A stretch of 64,000 nucleotides of DNA from Brasenia schreberi (GCA_036023115.1 JAYKKT010000041.1:8084001-8148000), one strand, 5' to 3'; positions 40,781 through 53,294 are shown, counted from the first letter of the stretch. Translations and numbers: made by a program. The notes: generated by a model from the letters alone, not told the origin.

Positions 40781-41377
40781 TAAGGGCTCATATACATACT
40801 CTATATACATATCTCCCTTCGGCATTTATATTTCAAGTCATTTCCCTTCGGTTATTTCCCTTTAGTATTGTCTTTACATTCGGGTTTTCCCTTTGGAGTA
40901 GCGTGAGTTTGCATTGCATCTACACCATACCACGAGGTAGGACGCATATTGCATCAAAGCAAGCCCCGCTCGAATTCGCCCACATAGTGGAGTGTTCATA
41001 ACACACAAACTAGGTGGCCCGAAAAGGGATAAAAGGAAAGACTTAGGCACGTGCAAATCCAAGTGATCTAATATATGCAATCGCATCTAAAAGACCCGAA
41101 TTAGACACCTCGAACCGCTTCATAGACTTTCTCTCCCAAAACTCGATTTTTGCAAAGCGTACAGACTGACCCTTGCGCATCGGTGCAAGAAGGTCTGCGA
41201 CGACAAGGGCTCACTTGCTCACAGTCGCCATGATTAGAAGTCAGTTTTAAATATATCTTCGCTAGCTTAGGTAAGCTAGTTGGCACGCCCTGTTTGCATA
41301 AATAGGCCTTAGACACACGAGAGGATCCGCTCCAAGCCCTGAAAAGGTGAGAAGCGGGGATTTTTTGCGCGTCTACA

Positions 41378-41382
41378 ACAGT
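41378..41382. repeat. Target-site duplication ACAGT (right) of solo LTR D
   Basis: Second copy of ACAGT, followed by AATGCTCATCCT, which continues the gag of element C. Confidence 0.95.
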
Positions 41383-42202
41383 AATGCTCATCCTCAAAAA
41401 TTTTAAAATGGAGATCAAAACTCTTCTTTCATTGCATGAGATTTCTACCTTTCACAAGTTAATAAAGAAGGCTTCTTTGTTTGAAACCAATCTGAAAAAG
41501 GGAGTCTATGATGACTTGTAGAAGGGAAAAATACTTCCCAAAACGAAATTTGAAAAACCCGGAACTTATGGGCCACCCATAATGGACAAAGGGGCAAAAC
41601 CCCAAAAGATTGCAAATGTCCGAGTGGAGTCAAGCCCAGCGGGCACTTCAAAAAGGCTCGAACAAAAAAATGAAAAATTTCAAAAAACTTTTGAAAAACG
41701 AGAGTATAACCCACTGGGGCAACCTGTCTCGGAGGTCCTAGACCTCCTACTAGCCCAAGGTTTGGTAGTACTCCCAGAAATTCCTGAGGGGACCCCACCA
41801 AAAGGGAGGTTTTTGAATAGGTATTGCAAGTATCATCGGCTCAAAGGCCATGATACGAACAAATGCTTTTTCCTTTTAAACAAAATTGAAAACTTGATAG
41901 AGCAGGGCTGGCTACAGGTCACTAAAGAACCTGAGCCTGCCCAAGCTGTACTTAAATAACCCTTCCCCAATCACGCAAGTACCAGTGGGAAGGAAAAAGA
42001 GGTATGTGCTTTCTCGACCTTAAAAGGTTTAGTGCATGCATCATATTCTAGCTTCACTACTTGTCACACACCACCTTCTCTCATCATATACAAAAAAGCC
42101 ACCCAAGTAGTGATCCGGGGAGCGTTAGAGTCCCGCCCCCAACTAGAGCCGTCTTAGAAATTCCTGGTGCTCCAAAGCACAAAAATAGAGTCAATATAAG
42201 AG
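41383..42202 (+). pseudogene. Element C gag, second part (capsid end and knuckle)
   Basis: It continues the capsid (TLLSLHEISTF, then LIKKASLFETNLKKG), with a TAG stop at 41519-41521 in place of Trp. Then come the linker, EVLDLLLAQGLVVLPEIPEG and the knuckle CKYHRLKGHDTNKC (about 41827-41868), ending in a stop near 41957 and further stops. It parallels element E gag 28250-29060. It is interrupted at 42203-42207 by the TSD of solo LTR F. Confidence 0.88.
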
Positions 42203-42207
42203 CGAGC
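42203..42207. repeat. Target-site duplication CGAGC (left) of solo LTR F
   Basis: CGAGC before the LTR; second copy at 45469-45473. Confidence 0.93.
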
Positions 42208-42929
42208 TGTAGACACTGAAAAATCCTCACTTCTGGTTCTTAGGCCTGAAGCGAATCTTTTCGTGTGTCTAAGTCGTATTTTAGCAAAAGGGTGTGCCAG
42301 TTAGCTTGCTTAAGCTAGCGAAGAAACGTTTCAAAATCTGACTTCTATAGGGGCGACTGAGCAAGTAAGCTCTTTTCGTCGCAGACCTTCTTGCACCGAT
42401 GCGCAAGGGTCAGTCTGTACGCTTGGCAAAGTCTTTTTAAGATGTAAACCTCTTTGAAAAATAGCCTAAGTGTTTGGGCTTTGGATGTACGATTTCAAAT
42501 TTTATTACATGTGGGATTTGCACGTGCCTATGTCTTTCTTTTTATCTTTTCGGGCCAACTAGGTGTGTGTGTACAAGTGACCTAAGTTAAGCGATTTTTG
42601 AGCAGGAGTGTGGGGCTTGCTTTGATGCAATATGCATCCTAACTCGTAGTATGGCGTATATGCAATGCAAACTCATGCAACTCGAAAGGGAAAACCCAAA
42701 TTGAAAGACAAGGCGGAAGGGAAATGACTTAATGTAAATTTGCAAAAAGGAAATTGCAAAAGGGAAATATGGCTATATCTTAAGAGTGAAAAGGCTCAAT
42801 TGTGCAAGTGTGTGTCGTGTATATATGTAAAGACTATGCACACTACTGAACCTTAAAACCCAAATCTTAAAGACATAGCCGAAGGGAAATACTTATAATA
42901 TATATGGGCCTGAAGGTCGCCAACGTGTG

Positions 42930-43290
42930 CGTGGGTGTTGTGTGTATATTGAAAGACAACTCACACGACTTGTAATGAAACCCAAATATAATTGTAATAG
43001 GCCTTGACTAAGGTCTTGGGAATAAGAGTGAAAGCTCAATGTGTGTGTGTAGAATTTAAATGCTATGCACACAACTTAAATGAAACCCAAATATAATTGC
43101 AATAGGCCTTGACTAAGGTCTTTGGAGTAAGAGTGAAAGCTCAATGTGTGTGAGTGTAGAATTGAAATACTACGCACACGACATGAATTTAAACACCCCA
43201 AAATGAAATTGCAATACGGCCCTTACTAGGGTCTTGGAAATAAGAGCGAAAGCTCAATGTGTGTGAGTGTGAAAATTGAAAGACAACACA
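42930..43290 (-). repeat. LTR tandem modules in LTR F (about three copies)
   Basis: Units of AAACCCAAATATAATTGCAA, TAGGCCTTGACTAAGGTCTT and TAAGAGTGAAAGCTCAATGTG. Confidence 0.75.
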
Positions 43291-44225
43291 CACAACTTAA
43301 TAAAACCCACGCAACTTAAATAAGTATAGCTATATCTTAAGGGCTGATTAGGCCCATGTGTGTGTCAAAATCATGTGCAGCTAAGAGCAGAATAGGCTCA
43401 AGTGTACGTGTGTGTGGGTGTGCCAAACCACATTATTACAAGCGGGAGGAGACAATGCTCCATTATTACAACCCCGTATCAAATTTAATTAAGCATAAGC
43501 AAGTTCAACAAGGACCGAGTTACGCACTTACGTATAGTTGGTCCGGGTGTGACTTGCTTGCACTTGGGCCTAGTGAGTCGCCTTGGGTTGCAAGAGGGAG
43601 CTCCTTGGATGGGCGTGGCAAGTGGGAGGTGCTGGCCGAATGATGAAGGTGCAGGTCCTGGCCGAGTGGATGGAATGGTGTCTTGGCTGGGCTTGAAGTG
43701 TTTAGGGGAGGTAGGTTGAACTAGGGTATGTCACTAAGGCTTGGGGTAGGTCTTAGGGAGAGGTAAGGTGGGTGTAAGGCACGGCTAGCTAAGGGAAAAG
43801 GGGCAGGTAGTGCAAGTGCTGGTCCTGGCCGAATGGTGGAAGGTGGCAGGTAGGTAGCCGGGTGGATGGGATGTTAGCTAGGCTAAGGGAAAGAGGCGGT
43901 TGTGTGGCTGGGAATGGAGGGGAATGGAGAAGAGATGATGTTGAGACAGGGTACTAACCGGGATGGAAGGTCTTGGCCGAAGGATGGAGGTGGCGGGTGG
44001 AAGAGGGGCTGGCCGAATGGAAAGGCTGGTGGCGTGGAATGGTGTTGGCCGGATGCAGCATGTGGAAGGTGGCGTGGAGTGGTGTTGGCCGGATGCAGCA
44101 GGTGGAAGGTGGCATGGAGTAGTGCTGGCCGAGTCCCAAGTGAGTAAAGGGGCGAGTTCCAAGAGGGGGGAAAAATCCCAGATTTTTGAGAGCCCAAGCC
44201 CTTTCACCCGCATGCATGGGAGGGG

Positions 44226-44235
44226 TATTTATAGG
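44226..44235 (-). promoter_or_regulatory. TATA box of LTR F
   Basis: The minus strand reads CTATAAATAC upstream of the leader, in the same position as in the other LTRs. Confidence 0.6.
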
Positions 44236-45468
44236 CTTAATGGGGTCGGTGGCTGGGATGGTATTGGGGAGTCGGTTGGGCTGGTTTGGTGGTGGTGGTT
44301 TGGGGGTATGGTGTGCTAGATATTTAGGTGGGCCAGATATTTGTTTTGGGTGGTTTGGGGATATGGTGTGCTAGGTGTTTAGGTAGGCTGGTTTAGTGGT
44401 TTAGGGCTTAGTTAGGTGGGTTGGGCTTAGGGTGAGGTTTAGTGAAGTGGGTTAGGTGTTTAGGCTAGGATTAGGGTGAGGTTAGGGGGATTAGGATAGG
44501 TTTAGGGGAGGATTAAGGAGGTGGGTTAGGTGATTAGGCTAGGATTAGGCAATGATTAAGGAAGTGGGTTAGGTGATTAGGCTAGGATTAGGTCGGGTTT
44601 AGGGGAGAATGGCTAGGTAAGGTGGGTTAGCTTGGGGTTAGGTTTAGAAGCATCCCTTTGCCTTCGACCCATGGACCTAGTTGCAGCAAGTTGGTGCAGC
44701 CCTAGGTTAGGTGTAGGTGCATACAAGCTTAAACCCACACTCATTAGGCTAAACCCACATGATTAACCCAAAACTTGACACAAAAGTCAAGCCCACCATA
44801 TTTCTCACTCATATTTCACCCCATTCTCTCTCATACCCAAGCTTTTCACATGAATTTCTTGTGGGCCCCACCTCCATTTATGAGAAGGTGATGTGGGCCA
44901 TGGATGTGGATATTGGATTGGATCTTTGGATCCAAATCCATATACATGTTTGGATTTGGATATGGATATATATGGTCCAGATCCGATCCAAATATGATTT
45001 TCTGACTCCTTCATGGTATGTTTGAAATGGATGGTTTGTGCGGGGCCTGACAGCATCAGTACTCCATCTTGCGTTGAGTCTTCGCCAACATTGTCGTTCG
45101 CTCCTCTTTTCACCTTCTAGAGATCATTTCAAACAGTTCGTTGATAACAGGGGCTTGGATGTTCGAGATTCTGGGGATGATTCTGATATGAGAGTTGATA
45201 TGTCGGGCTTGACATATGCTCCGGTTTCGGGCTCTCTTTCGCTCCTCTGGTCCTACTTTCATCAGGCTAAGTTGCTTTTCGGGGTTTCAAAACACCTTTT
45301 TAAAGGTTTTAAAACTATATAATACATATTTTAAAACACATATAGTTTAAACATATGTACAGGGTTGCCTAGAAGGCTCTTGGGTTTCCAGACTCAAAAT
45401 AGCCCTTTGGGGCTGCTTTTGCAAAACCAAGTGTTTTAGGAAAATCGTGGGATTTTGGGGTGTTTACA

Positions 45469-45473
45469 CGAGC
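45469..45473. repeat. Target-site duplication CGAGC (right) of solo LTR F
   Basis: CGAGC follows TGTTTACA and is followed by CTTAGGCAAATTG, which continues element C gag. Confidence 0.93.
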
Positions 45474-46124
45474 CTTAGGCAAATTGTGGGGGAGGTGACC
45501 AGGTCCGGAAGGATCTATCAACCCCCACACCTAGAAAAAAATGCTAAAAAAGTGGTCAGTGTTCATGACCCTTCAAAAGCATGCATTCCTAAGGCTTTGC
45601 AAATCATGGATAAAGGTAAAAACGTTTTAACCTCATATGATTTTGAAAATCATCTTTCTAAGATCTCGATAAACATGTCCATCCTAGAGTTGATACAAAC
45701 CTCTCCTAGGCATAAACTAGTTTTAGAAAAAATCTTAGAAAGAGCCAAGGTTAACTCGAGTATAACTCCTGAGTCCTTGTTATTCCTAGTTACACCCATC
45801 TGTGCAAAAATAACAATTGTGTTTTCGGAAGACAAAATCGAAAGACCATATGAAACCCACAATCAAGCCCTGCATATCGAGGTGGTATTGAATCACCATC
45901 CTCTAGACAGGTGTTTGGTTGATGGGGGAGGAGGTCCCAACATCCTTCCGCTACACGTGGCATGTCAAATTGGAGTCACCTTGACTTCTGTCAATCCAAG
46001 CCTATCATTATCACTGGATACGTTGGGAATGCATTGAAATCTTTGGGAGCCATAGAGTTACCCATGGAAATAGGGGGCATAACCCACGCAGGGGTGTTCC
46101 ATGTCTTAGACATACACCCCCATT
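45474..46124 (+). pseudogene. Element C gag-protease, third part
   Basis: It aligns with element E from EEVTRSGRIYQPPHL (here GEVTRSGRIYQPPHLEK) through the linker NMSILELI and into the protease with LVDGGGGPNILPLHVA (about 45910-45960). A frameshift lies near 45990-46000. The protease stops in the sequence VLDIHPHF, where the LLLGRP half should follow; instead integrase sequence begins in frame at about 46125. Confidence 0.88.
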
Positions 46125-46363
46125 TCAAGAATGAGAGGATGGAAAAGTTATGTAACACCTATGGCATAACTCATCACTTCTCATCTCCCTACTACCCTCA
46201 AGGCAACAACCAAGCCAAAGCCACCAACAAGACTCTCATAAGTATCATTGAGAAAACCTTAGAGAAGGATAGGACATGGCATGAGAAGCTTGACGAAGCC
46301 TTATGGGCTTATAGGACTTCCATCCGAACTCCCACAAATGCCATGCCATTTGAGTTGGTCTAT
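46125..46363 (+). pseudogene. Element C integrase core fragment fused to the protease
   Basis: Reads FKNERMEKLCNTYGITHHFS and on to RTSIRTPTNAMPFELVYG, matching element E pol from about residue 1030 to 1095. The end of protease, the G-patch, RT, both RNase H domains and the first half of integrase are deleted. The breakpoint lies within a TTTCAA-type stretch shared by the two sides, which suggests a microhomology deletion. Solo LTR G then interrupts at YGT. Confidence 0.85.
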
Positions 46364-46368
46364 GGCAC
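46364..46368. repeat. Target-site duplication GGCAC (left) of solo LTR G
   Basis: GGCAC before TGTAAACACC; second copy at 52890-52894. Confidence 0.9.
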
Positions 46369-47010
46369 TGTAAACACCCCAAAATCAAATGATTTTCAAA
46401 AACAAACACCTGGCTTGAAAATCCATTTCAAAACCAGATTCTGGAGTTTTCAAAAACCCAAGAGTTGCAAAAGCTCTAAACTTTTGTTTCAAACCTCATT
46501 CAAAATGAAAATTCCTCAAACTCGGGCCAAGTCCCAATTTTGTAAAAGCCCAAATCTAATAGGTGGAGCCTGATCAAAAGCAGCCTCAAAAGCAGGTTCA
46601 AAAGCCCAGAAAACACCCTAGCCTGACAAAAGCAAGATCAAAAGGCAAAAGGAAAGCCCAAGCCAGAAGCAAACTTCAAGCCCAGAGCATCAAATGTCAA
46701 GCCAAGAACATCCACCAAAATAGGAGAAATCCAAGCCTGAAATGACAAAAATGAACTAAAATAGAGTCCAGAAAGGTGAGAAGGAGTTTAGACAATAAAG
46801 TTGGGGAAAACCCAGCGCAAGACGGAGCACTGATGAAGCCAGGGCCCGCACAAACCGTCCATCTCGAAATGCCAAGAAGGACTGAAGAAATGAAAATTTG
46901 GATTGGATCTGGACCCAAATATCTAGATCCAGACCCAAATAGTGTTTAGATCATATTTGGATCTCAAAATACAAATCCAAAATCCATACCCAAGACCCAC
47001 CTAATTTGCC

Positions 47011-47018
47011 TATAAATA
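47011..47018 (+). promoter_or_regulatory. TATA box of LTR G
   Basis: GCCTATAAATAGAGG downstream of the GGATCTGGAC/GGATC block. J has the same box on the minus strand at 58141-58150. Confidence 0.65.
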
Positions 47019-48695
47019 GAGGTAAGGGGGTGCCCACAAGTTCACGTGAAATCCAAGGAGGCTTGGGGAGAGCTTGCATAAAGTAAGTGAGAGAAAATTG
47101 GTGTGCTAGATATTTTCAAGTGGGCTTGATCAAGGGCATGGGTTCAAGCTTTGTATGGACCTAGGCTCAAACCAAAGGGCTACACAAGGGCGTAGATGCA
47201 TGGGAAAGGCATGGTGGACCAGCTCCAAGAGGTAGGTCTCTCAACCTCACCCTAACCTAGCCTAAACCACCTAACCCACCTCACTAAACTTAACCCTAAA
47301 CTAGCCTAGACCTAGCCCTTTTCACCTAAACCTACCCAAACTCCCCTTAACTAACCTAAACTAAAGCCCAATCGAGTGCAGTTGCACTCGGTTTGAACCC
47401 ACTACCTACCCCATCCGACACCCTATAGCCCTCTCCTCCCGGCACGCCTAGCGCCATACCACCACCCGCACCATCAACGACTCCCTCACCTTCCCAGTCA
47501 TAACCCCCTCACCGCAGCCTGCCATCTCTCGGCACCCACACCATCACCGGCTCCCATCACTCCCTGCTGTGTCCCACTGCCTAACTCCCGCACCCCACTG
47601 CCATAGCTTGCCTCACCCCAGCACCTGCCAGGTGCGCCTAGCGCCTGTCTTCTGTCGTGCGCCACTGCCGCACCCGACTAGCGACTGTCTACCTACCCCA
47701 CATCCCTTACCATCTCCAGGCCACCATCAACCCGCCTGCCACACCAGCCAGCTCCAGCCACCTGATACCTTAGCACCCCACCACTTTAGCCGTGACTTGC
47801 CTTAGCCTGCAACCTCACCTTGCCCGCAACCTAACCTAGCTCCCATCCCATTACTTAGGGCCATATCCACACCTTAGGCCGATTAGAACCAGCCCCACTT
47901 AGGCCGTGACTTGCCACCCCGCACCTAAGACCCACCACTTAGGCCATGACTTGCCTTAGCCAGCCCACACCTAAGACCCTACCAACACCAGCCCTACCTC
48001 CAACCGAACCAAAGTCCTTCCTAAGCCTAAACATCCGGCTGCCCTAAAGCATACCCCAAGCCCAAACTTACGTCAAAACCCCACCTAGGGAGACTCGTCT
48101 CTTGGCTGCCAAGGTGGACAAAAGCCCAAGAACGATTGAGAGGAAAAGCCATCCACTTGTAAGTGCTTAAATTCGGTTTTTACCTTACTCATTTCAGATT
48201 TAATTCAATTCGATAAGGGGTTGTAATAATGGAGCGTAGTCTCCCCCCGAAATGTAATATTGGTGCTTGATACACGAAGCACACACGTACACTTGAGCCA
48301 TATTGCTCTTAAATGTACACAAGACACCCACGTGCACTTGAGCCTTTCCGCTCTTAATTGCACAGTATTGCACACACATTGAGCCTTCGCTCTTAAGCTA
48401 AAGACTTTAGTGAAAGACGTGCAATTCAATTCATGTTGTTACATTCATGTCGTGTGAGTTTGTCATTTAAATTTCACACTCGCACCCAAGAAGTACTTGA
48501 GCACTTGCTCCACACTCTTATGCACCTTTTGAGCCTTCATTGCTCATAAGATATAGCATACTTCTATATTTTCCAGCTGCATGGGTTTTACATTAAAGCT
48601 GTGTGAGTTTGTCATTTAAGTTTCCATACTTACACACAAAAGTACTCGAGCGCTTGCTCTACACTTTCACGCACCTTTTTGGGCCTTTGTTGCTC

Positions 48696-48700
48696 ATAGG
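48696..48700. repeat. Target-site duplication ATAGG (left) of solo LTR H
   Basis: ATAGG before TGTAAACACC; repeated at 52001-52005 after TCTACA. Confidence 0.93.
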
Positions 48701-49935
48701 TGTAAACACCCCGAAATCCCACGAATTTCTCAAAATCCATCTGGTTTTATACAAGTAGCCCCAAAGGGCCATTTTTGAGTTTGGAAACCCAGGAGCCTTC
48801 CAAACAACCCTGTATATATGTTTTAAACTATATCTTTCAAAAACATACGATATGGCTTTTGAAAACCCTTTTAAAACATGTTTTGAAACCCCAAAGTGGC
48901 TTGGCCCGATCAAGACAGGACCAGGAGAGCCAAGAAGAGCCCGGAACCGGAGCACACGTCAAGCCCGGTGCAGCAACTCTTGTATCTGATTCACACCCCA
49001 GGATCTCGAACGTCCAAGACCCTGTTCTTATCAAAATAGCATTTGAAGTCATCTCCGGAAGGCAGAAACGGAGGCGGACGACCATGTTGGCGAAGACCCA
49101 ACGCAGACGGAGTACTGATGCTGTCAGGCCCCGCACGAATCGTCCGTTTCGAACCCAGCTCGAAGGAGTCAGAGTTCAGTTTGGATTGGATCTGGACCAC
49201 ATATATCCAGATTCCAATCCAAACCCATATGTGGACTTGGATTTGGATTTGGATCCAGAGATCCAATCCAATATCCATATCCATGGCCCACATCACCTTC
49301 TCATAAATGGAGGTGGGGCCCACTTGAGTTTCACGTGGGATATTGGGCATGAGAGAGAGTGGGGGTGAAAAATATCAAGAGTGTTGTATTAAGCTTGACT
49401 TGTGTGTCAAGTTTGGGTTTAATCTTGTGGGTTAGCCTAATTGAGTGGGTTTAAGCTTGTAAATTAGCTAAAACCTAACCTAGGGCTGCACCAACATGGG
49501 GTGATCAAGGTCTATGGGCCATGCTAAGGGAGCTCCTTCACCTAAACCTAGCCCAAAATGCCTAAACCTAGCCTAAACCCCTAATCCACCCCTAATCTGA
49601 ACCTAATCACCTAACCCACTTCCCTAATCCCGGCCTAATCCCAACCTAATCACCTAACCCACTTCCCTAATCCTTCCCTAAACCTAGATTAATTTCCCTA
49701 ATCCTAGCCTAAACCTAGCCTAATCACCTAACCTAGCTCACTAAACCTCACCCTAAAACCCAACCACCTAACCTAGCCCTAAACCCCTAAACCACCCTTA
49801 GCCCACGATTTACCCAAACCCCTAGTTTTAAAATATCTGGCCCAACCCCTTCCAGCCCACCTTATCTACATACCACCCTACCTAAACCACCTAACCACTA
49901 CCCACAGCCCAGCCCTAACCGACCTACCCATCCCC

Positions 49936-49943
49936 TATTTAAA
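49936..49943 (+). promoter_or_regulatory. TATA-like box of LTR H
   Basis: TATTTAAACCCCCC occupies the TATA position of LTRs B and D (CTATATAAACCCCC in D). Confidence 0.45.
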
Positions 49944-50889
49944 CCCCCCTCCTTGTGGACGGGTTTTCCAAGTGGGAACCACTACCTCACCCAGCCGGGC
50001 CCTCTCCTTCTCCCTTCTCTCACCCAGCCGGGACGACTCCCCACCTTGGCCTGCTCCAGCTGCTCCGCCAGCCGCCACCTGCTCCGCCACCTTCCCTCTT
50101 CCATCCACCACCACCACCCCTCAGCCGGACGCCATCATCTTCACCCAATCGAACCAGCCGACAGCCACCTGCACGCCACCTTCCCACTTCATTCGCCACC
50201 TCTCCCCATTCGGTAAGTGCCCCGAACTCCCTCAAAGCCCCTCTCTTCCACCTCCCCACTCTTAGCCACCCATCCTACCTTCATCTCAGCCCTTTTGCCG
50301 CCACCACCTAAACCTAGCCGAACCTAGTATAACCCAAGTTGCTGGCCACTACTTAGCCACCATCTCCCATTCGGCCAACCCCCCCCTAGGTGTCCTATTT
50401 GGCCTTCCCACTAGCTCACCTTTTAGGTCCAGTTTCCCTAAGTACTCAACTCCCCTAGTGATCCTAATACCCACTTATTCAGCCACTTTAAACCCCCTAC
50501 TTGGAGGCGCCATCTACTTGCCACCGGCCCCCTTCGAGGCGTCTATCCCGCGCCCCACTTGCAGCCGGCCAGCACCCTTGATCACCTACCTTCGCGGAGC
50601 TCCCACTTGCAGCCCAAGGCCAAGCCCACGCTCAAGCAAGACCTCTACGGACCAGCTACTCGTAAGTGTCTAAACTCGGTCTTTAGTCGTACACTTGCTT
50701 GAAATTCAATTTGATACGGGGTTGTAATAACGGAGCATAGTCTCCCCCCGCTTGTAATAACGTGGCTTGGCACAACCACACACGTGCACTCTCTTAGTCG
50801 TGCACAATTTTGAACACACACGGGCCTAATCAGCCCCTAATATATAAGTGTACATATATATTTCATTTTTGAAGGGTTTTGTTTAAGTT

Positions 50890-51410
50890 GGGTGCGTTGT
50901 CTTTCAACTCAAGCACTCTCACACACATTGAGCTTTCGCTCTTATTTGAAAGACCCAAGTAAGGGCCGACCTATACTATTTGGGTTTCATTTCTTGTCGT
51001 GTGAGTAAGTCTTTCAATTCAAGCACTCTCACACACATTGAGCTTTCGCTCTTATTTGAAAGACCCAAGTAAGGGCCGACCTATACTATTTGGGTTTCAT
51101 TTCATGTCGTGTGAGTAAGTCTTTCAATTCAAGCACTTTCACACACATTGAGCCTTCGCTCTTACTCCCAAGACCTTAGTAAAGGCCTTATTGCAGTTAT
51201 ATTTGGGTTTCATTTATGTTGTGTGGGTAGTCTTTCAATTCAAGCACTCTCACACACATTGAGCCTTCGCTCTTATTCCCAAGACCTTAGTCAAGGCCAT
51301 ACTGCAATTTATATTTGGGTTTAATTTCATGTCGTGTGTGTAAGTCTTTCAATTTAAGCACGCACCCACATTGAGCCTTCGCTCTTATTTGCAAGACCTG
51401 AGTAAGGGCT
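50890..51410 (+). repeat. LTR tandem modules in LTR H (about five copies)
   Basis: Units of about 110 bp with ACACATTGAGCTTTCGCTC, GACCCAAGTAAGGGCC and TATTTGGGTTTCATTTCATG. The first two or three are nearly identical, so recently amplified. Confidence 0.8.
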
Positions 51411-51793
51411 CATATACATAAGATATATACATATCTCCCTTCGGTTATTTCCCTTCGGTTATTTCCCTTCTGTTATTTCCCTTCAGTATTGTCTTTACAT
51501 TTCAGGTTTTCCCTTTGGAGTAGCGTGAGTTTGCATTGCATCTACGCCATACCACGAGGTAGGACGCATATTGCATCAAAGCAAGCCCCGCTCGAATTCG
51601 CCCATGTAGTGGAGTGTTCATAACACACAAACTAGGCGACCCAAAAAGGGATAAAAGAAAAGACTTCGGCATGTGCAAATCCACGTGATCTAAAATATGC
51701 AATCGCATCTTAAAGACCCGAAATAGACACCTCGAACCGCTTCGTAGACTTTCTCTCCAAAAACTCGATTTTTGCAAAGCGTACAGACTGACC

Positions 51794-51811
51794 CTTGCGC
51801 ATCGGTGCAAG
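51794..51811 (+). other. U5 stem-loop of LTR H
   Basis: CTTGCGCATCGGTGCAAG, identical to that of the solo LTR in B at 16673. Confidence 0.6.
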
Positions 51812-52889
51812 AAGGTCTGCGACGACAAGAGCTTACTTGCTCACAGTCGCCACGTTTAGAAGTCAGTGTTAAATATATCTTCGCTAGCTTAAGTAAGCTA
51901 GCTGGCACGCCCTATTTGTATACATAGGCCTTAGACACACGAGAAGATCCACTCCAAGCCCCGAAAGAGGCGAAGAGGCGGGGATTTTCGCGCGTCTACA
52001 ATAGGATATAGTGTATTTATATACTTTCAAGCTGCGTGAGTTTTACGTTCAAGTCATGTACGCACTTACATTTTCGGATGGTTAAATTCTAGTTGTGTGA
52101 GTTGTCTTTTCATTTACACACCAAGAGCACTCACTCACAATTGAGCCTATCCGCTCTTACTATATACTTATATTTCAATTTCGGCAAGTTCAATTCAAGA
52201 CGTGTGAGTTTGTCATTTAAATTTTACACTACACACACACGTGCATTGAGCCTTTCTGCTCTTAAATATATAAGTATATTTCAATTCTGCAATTTACATT
52301 CAAGTCGTGTGAGTTACTTTGAAGTTCGAGTATTTCCCTTAAGCTGCGTGAGTTGCACTTCCATTCGGGTATTTACATTAAGTTGTGTGTGTGAGTTGCT
52401 TTCAATTCGAGCCTAGCTCACATCATCATATCAAACCCGAAAAATATTTGTGCATCCTTGCATTTGCATTTTCAAAGAGGAAACCCCGAATCTATGCTCA
52501 AACTCGCTGAAATTAGGCCACTTGAAACACACACATCCGACCTAAATAGCTTAAAAGCTCAAAGACTTGAAATCATCAACCCCCATAATAAAAACTGCAA
52601 TTTAGGCATACAAACATCGAAACACTTACTTTTCTTTCAAAAGTATATGTTTGTTTTAAAAGATCAAAGGTTTTCTAAAGTGCTTAAACTGACCCTTAAG
52701 CACTGGTTCAAGAAGGTTTAAAGCGAAAAGATCCCGCTTGCTCACAATTGCCTTTCAAAATGTCAGATATTTCAAAAATCCTTACTAGTTTAAGTAAGCT
52801 AGCTGGTATGCCCTGTAAAAATGACGTAAACTCAAAAAGGTTCATTTTTCAGGACTCAAAAGCCAGAAGTGAGGATTTTCGTGCTTATA

Positions 52890-52894
52890 GGCAC
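52890..52894. repeat. Target-site duplication GGCAC (right) of solo LTR G
   Basis: GGCAC followed by AAACACCATTCTCCC, which continues integrase (YGTNTILPIH). Confidence 0.9.
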
Positions 52895-53294
52895 AAACAC
52901 CATTCTCCCCATTCATACCAAATTGTATTCGTTCCATACATCACTTGCACTCGACCTTCCCCTAGAGACTTTTCAGCATGCTAGAATGGCCGAGCTTGAT
53001 TTGTTAGATGAAAGAAGGCTCCTTGCTATGGATCATGCACATGCATACCAGCAAAGGATAGCCCGACATTATGAAAAGTATATGAAGCCTCGCCACTTCA
53101 AAGTGGGAAACCTTTTATTAAAAATCATCCACCATCGTAGCCCACATACACTTGGAAAGTGGCGGCCCAAGTGGGATGGTCCTTATGTTGTACGTGGAAC
53201 CCCCACGAACAATGCATATTGGTTAATCGATGTTGAGGGTAGGAATTTAGCAGACCCTATAAATGCCCAATATTTGAAAAAATACCATGTGTAG
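52895..53294 (+). pseudogene. Element C integrase C-terminus
   Basis: Continues from 46363 with TILPIHTKLYSFHTSLALDL through HYEKYMKPRHFKVGN and the GPY/F-like GPYVVRGTP, ending LADPINAQYLKKYHV and a stop at 53292-53294. The reading frame is open and colinear with element E pol residues 1095-1243, though it has no start of its own. Confidence 0.9.

Larger units (their letters stand above)
22349..41377 (+). mobile_element. Solo LTR D in element C gag, itself containing element E
   Basis: Left part is 22349-23509 and right part 39212-41377. Excluding element E and one TSD copy it is 3327 bp. It starts TGTAAACACCCCGAAATC, ends GCGTCTACA and is flanked by ACAGT. The left part has the U3 palindrome and GGATTTGGAT block. 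The right part has the TATA box, GTAAGT (39992-39997), TTGTAATAAC pair, seven or so hairpin modules (40200-40780) and the U5 stem-loop (41172-41189). Confidence 0.93.
42208..45468 (-). mobile_element. Solo LTR F (minus orientation, 3261 bp) in element C gag
   Basis: On the minus strand it runs from TGTAAACACCCCAAAATC (45468) to GTGTCTACA (42208), flanked by CGAGC. It contains the GGATTTGGAT block (about 44880-45000), a TATA box (44226-44235), a GTAAGT donor-like site (43531-43526), the TTGTAATAA pair (about 43470-43430), hairpin modules (42930-43290) and the U5 stem-loop (42390-42407). It has no coding content. Minus frames near 43900-44200 are the Pro/Ser/His-rich leader and are not conserved proteins. 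Confidence 0.92.
48701..52000 (+). mobile_element. Solo LTR H inside LTR G (3300 bp)
   Basis: Starts TGTAAACACCCCGAAATC and ends GCGTCTACA, flanked by ATAGG. Contents: the U3 palindrome and GGATTTGGAT block (49190-49285), a TATTTAAA TATA-like box (49936), a Pro/Ser-rich C-rich leader (about 49950-50650), GTAAGT (50662-50667), the TTGTAATAAC pair (50722-50762), hairpin modules (50890-51410) and the U5 stem-loop (51794-51811). No protein gene. Confidence 0.93.
46369..52889 (+). mobile_element. Solo LTR G in element C integrase, containing solo LTR H
   Basis: Left part is 46369-48700 and right part 52006-52889. Without H and one TSD copy it is about 3216 bp. It starts TGTAAACACCCCAAAATC and ends CTTATA (mutated from CCTACA). 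It is the same type as LTRs I and J. Features: a TATA box at 47011, a C-rich leader, GTAAGT (48159-48164), the TTGTAATAA pair (48221-48260), hairpin modules (48270-48680 and 52070-52400), and a weakened U5 stem-loop (52695-52712). Confidence 0.88.

Noticed and set aside
42208..45468. LTR F as the LTR of a full minus-strand element
   Set aside because: Both flanks are element C gag joined by a CGAGC TSD, so it is a solo LTR.
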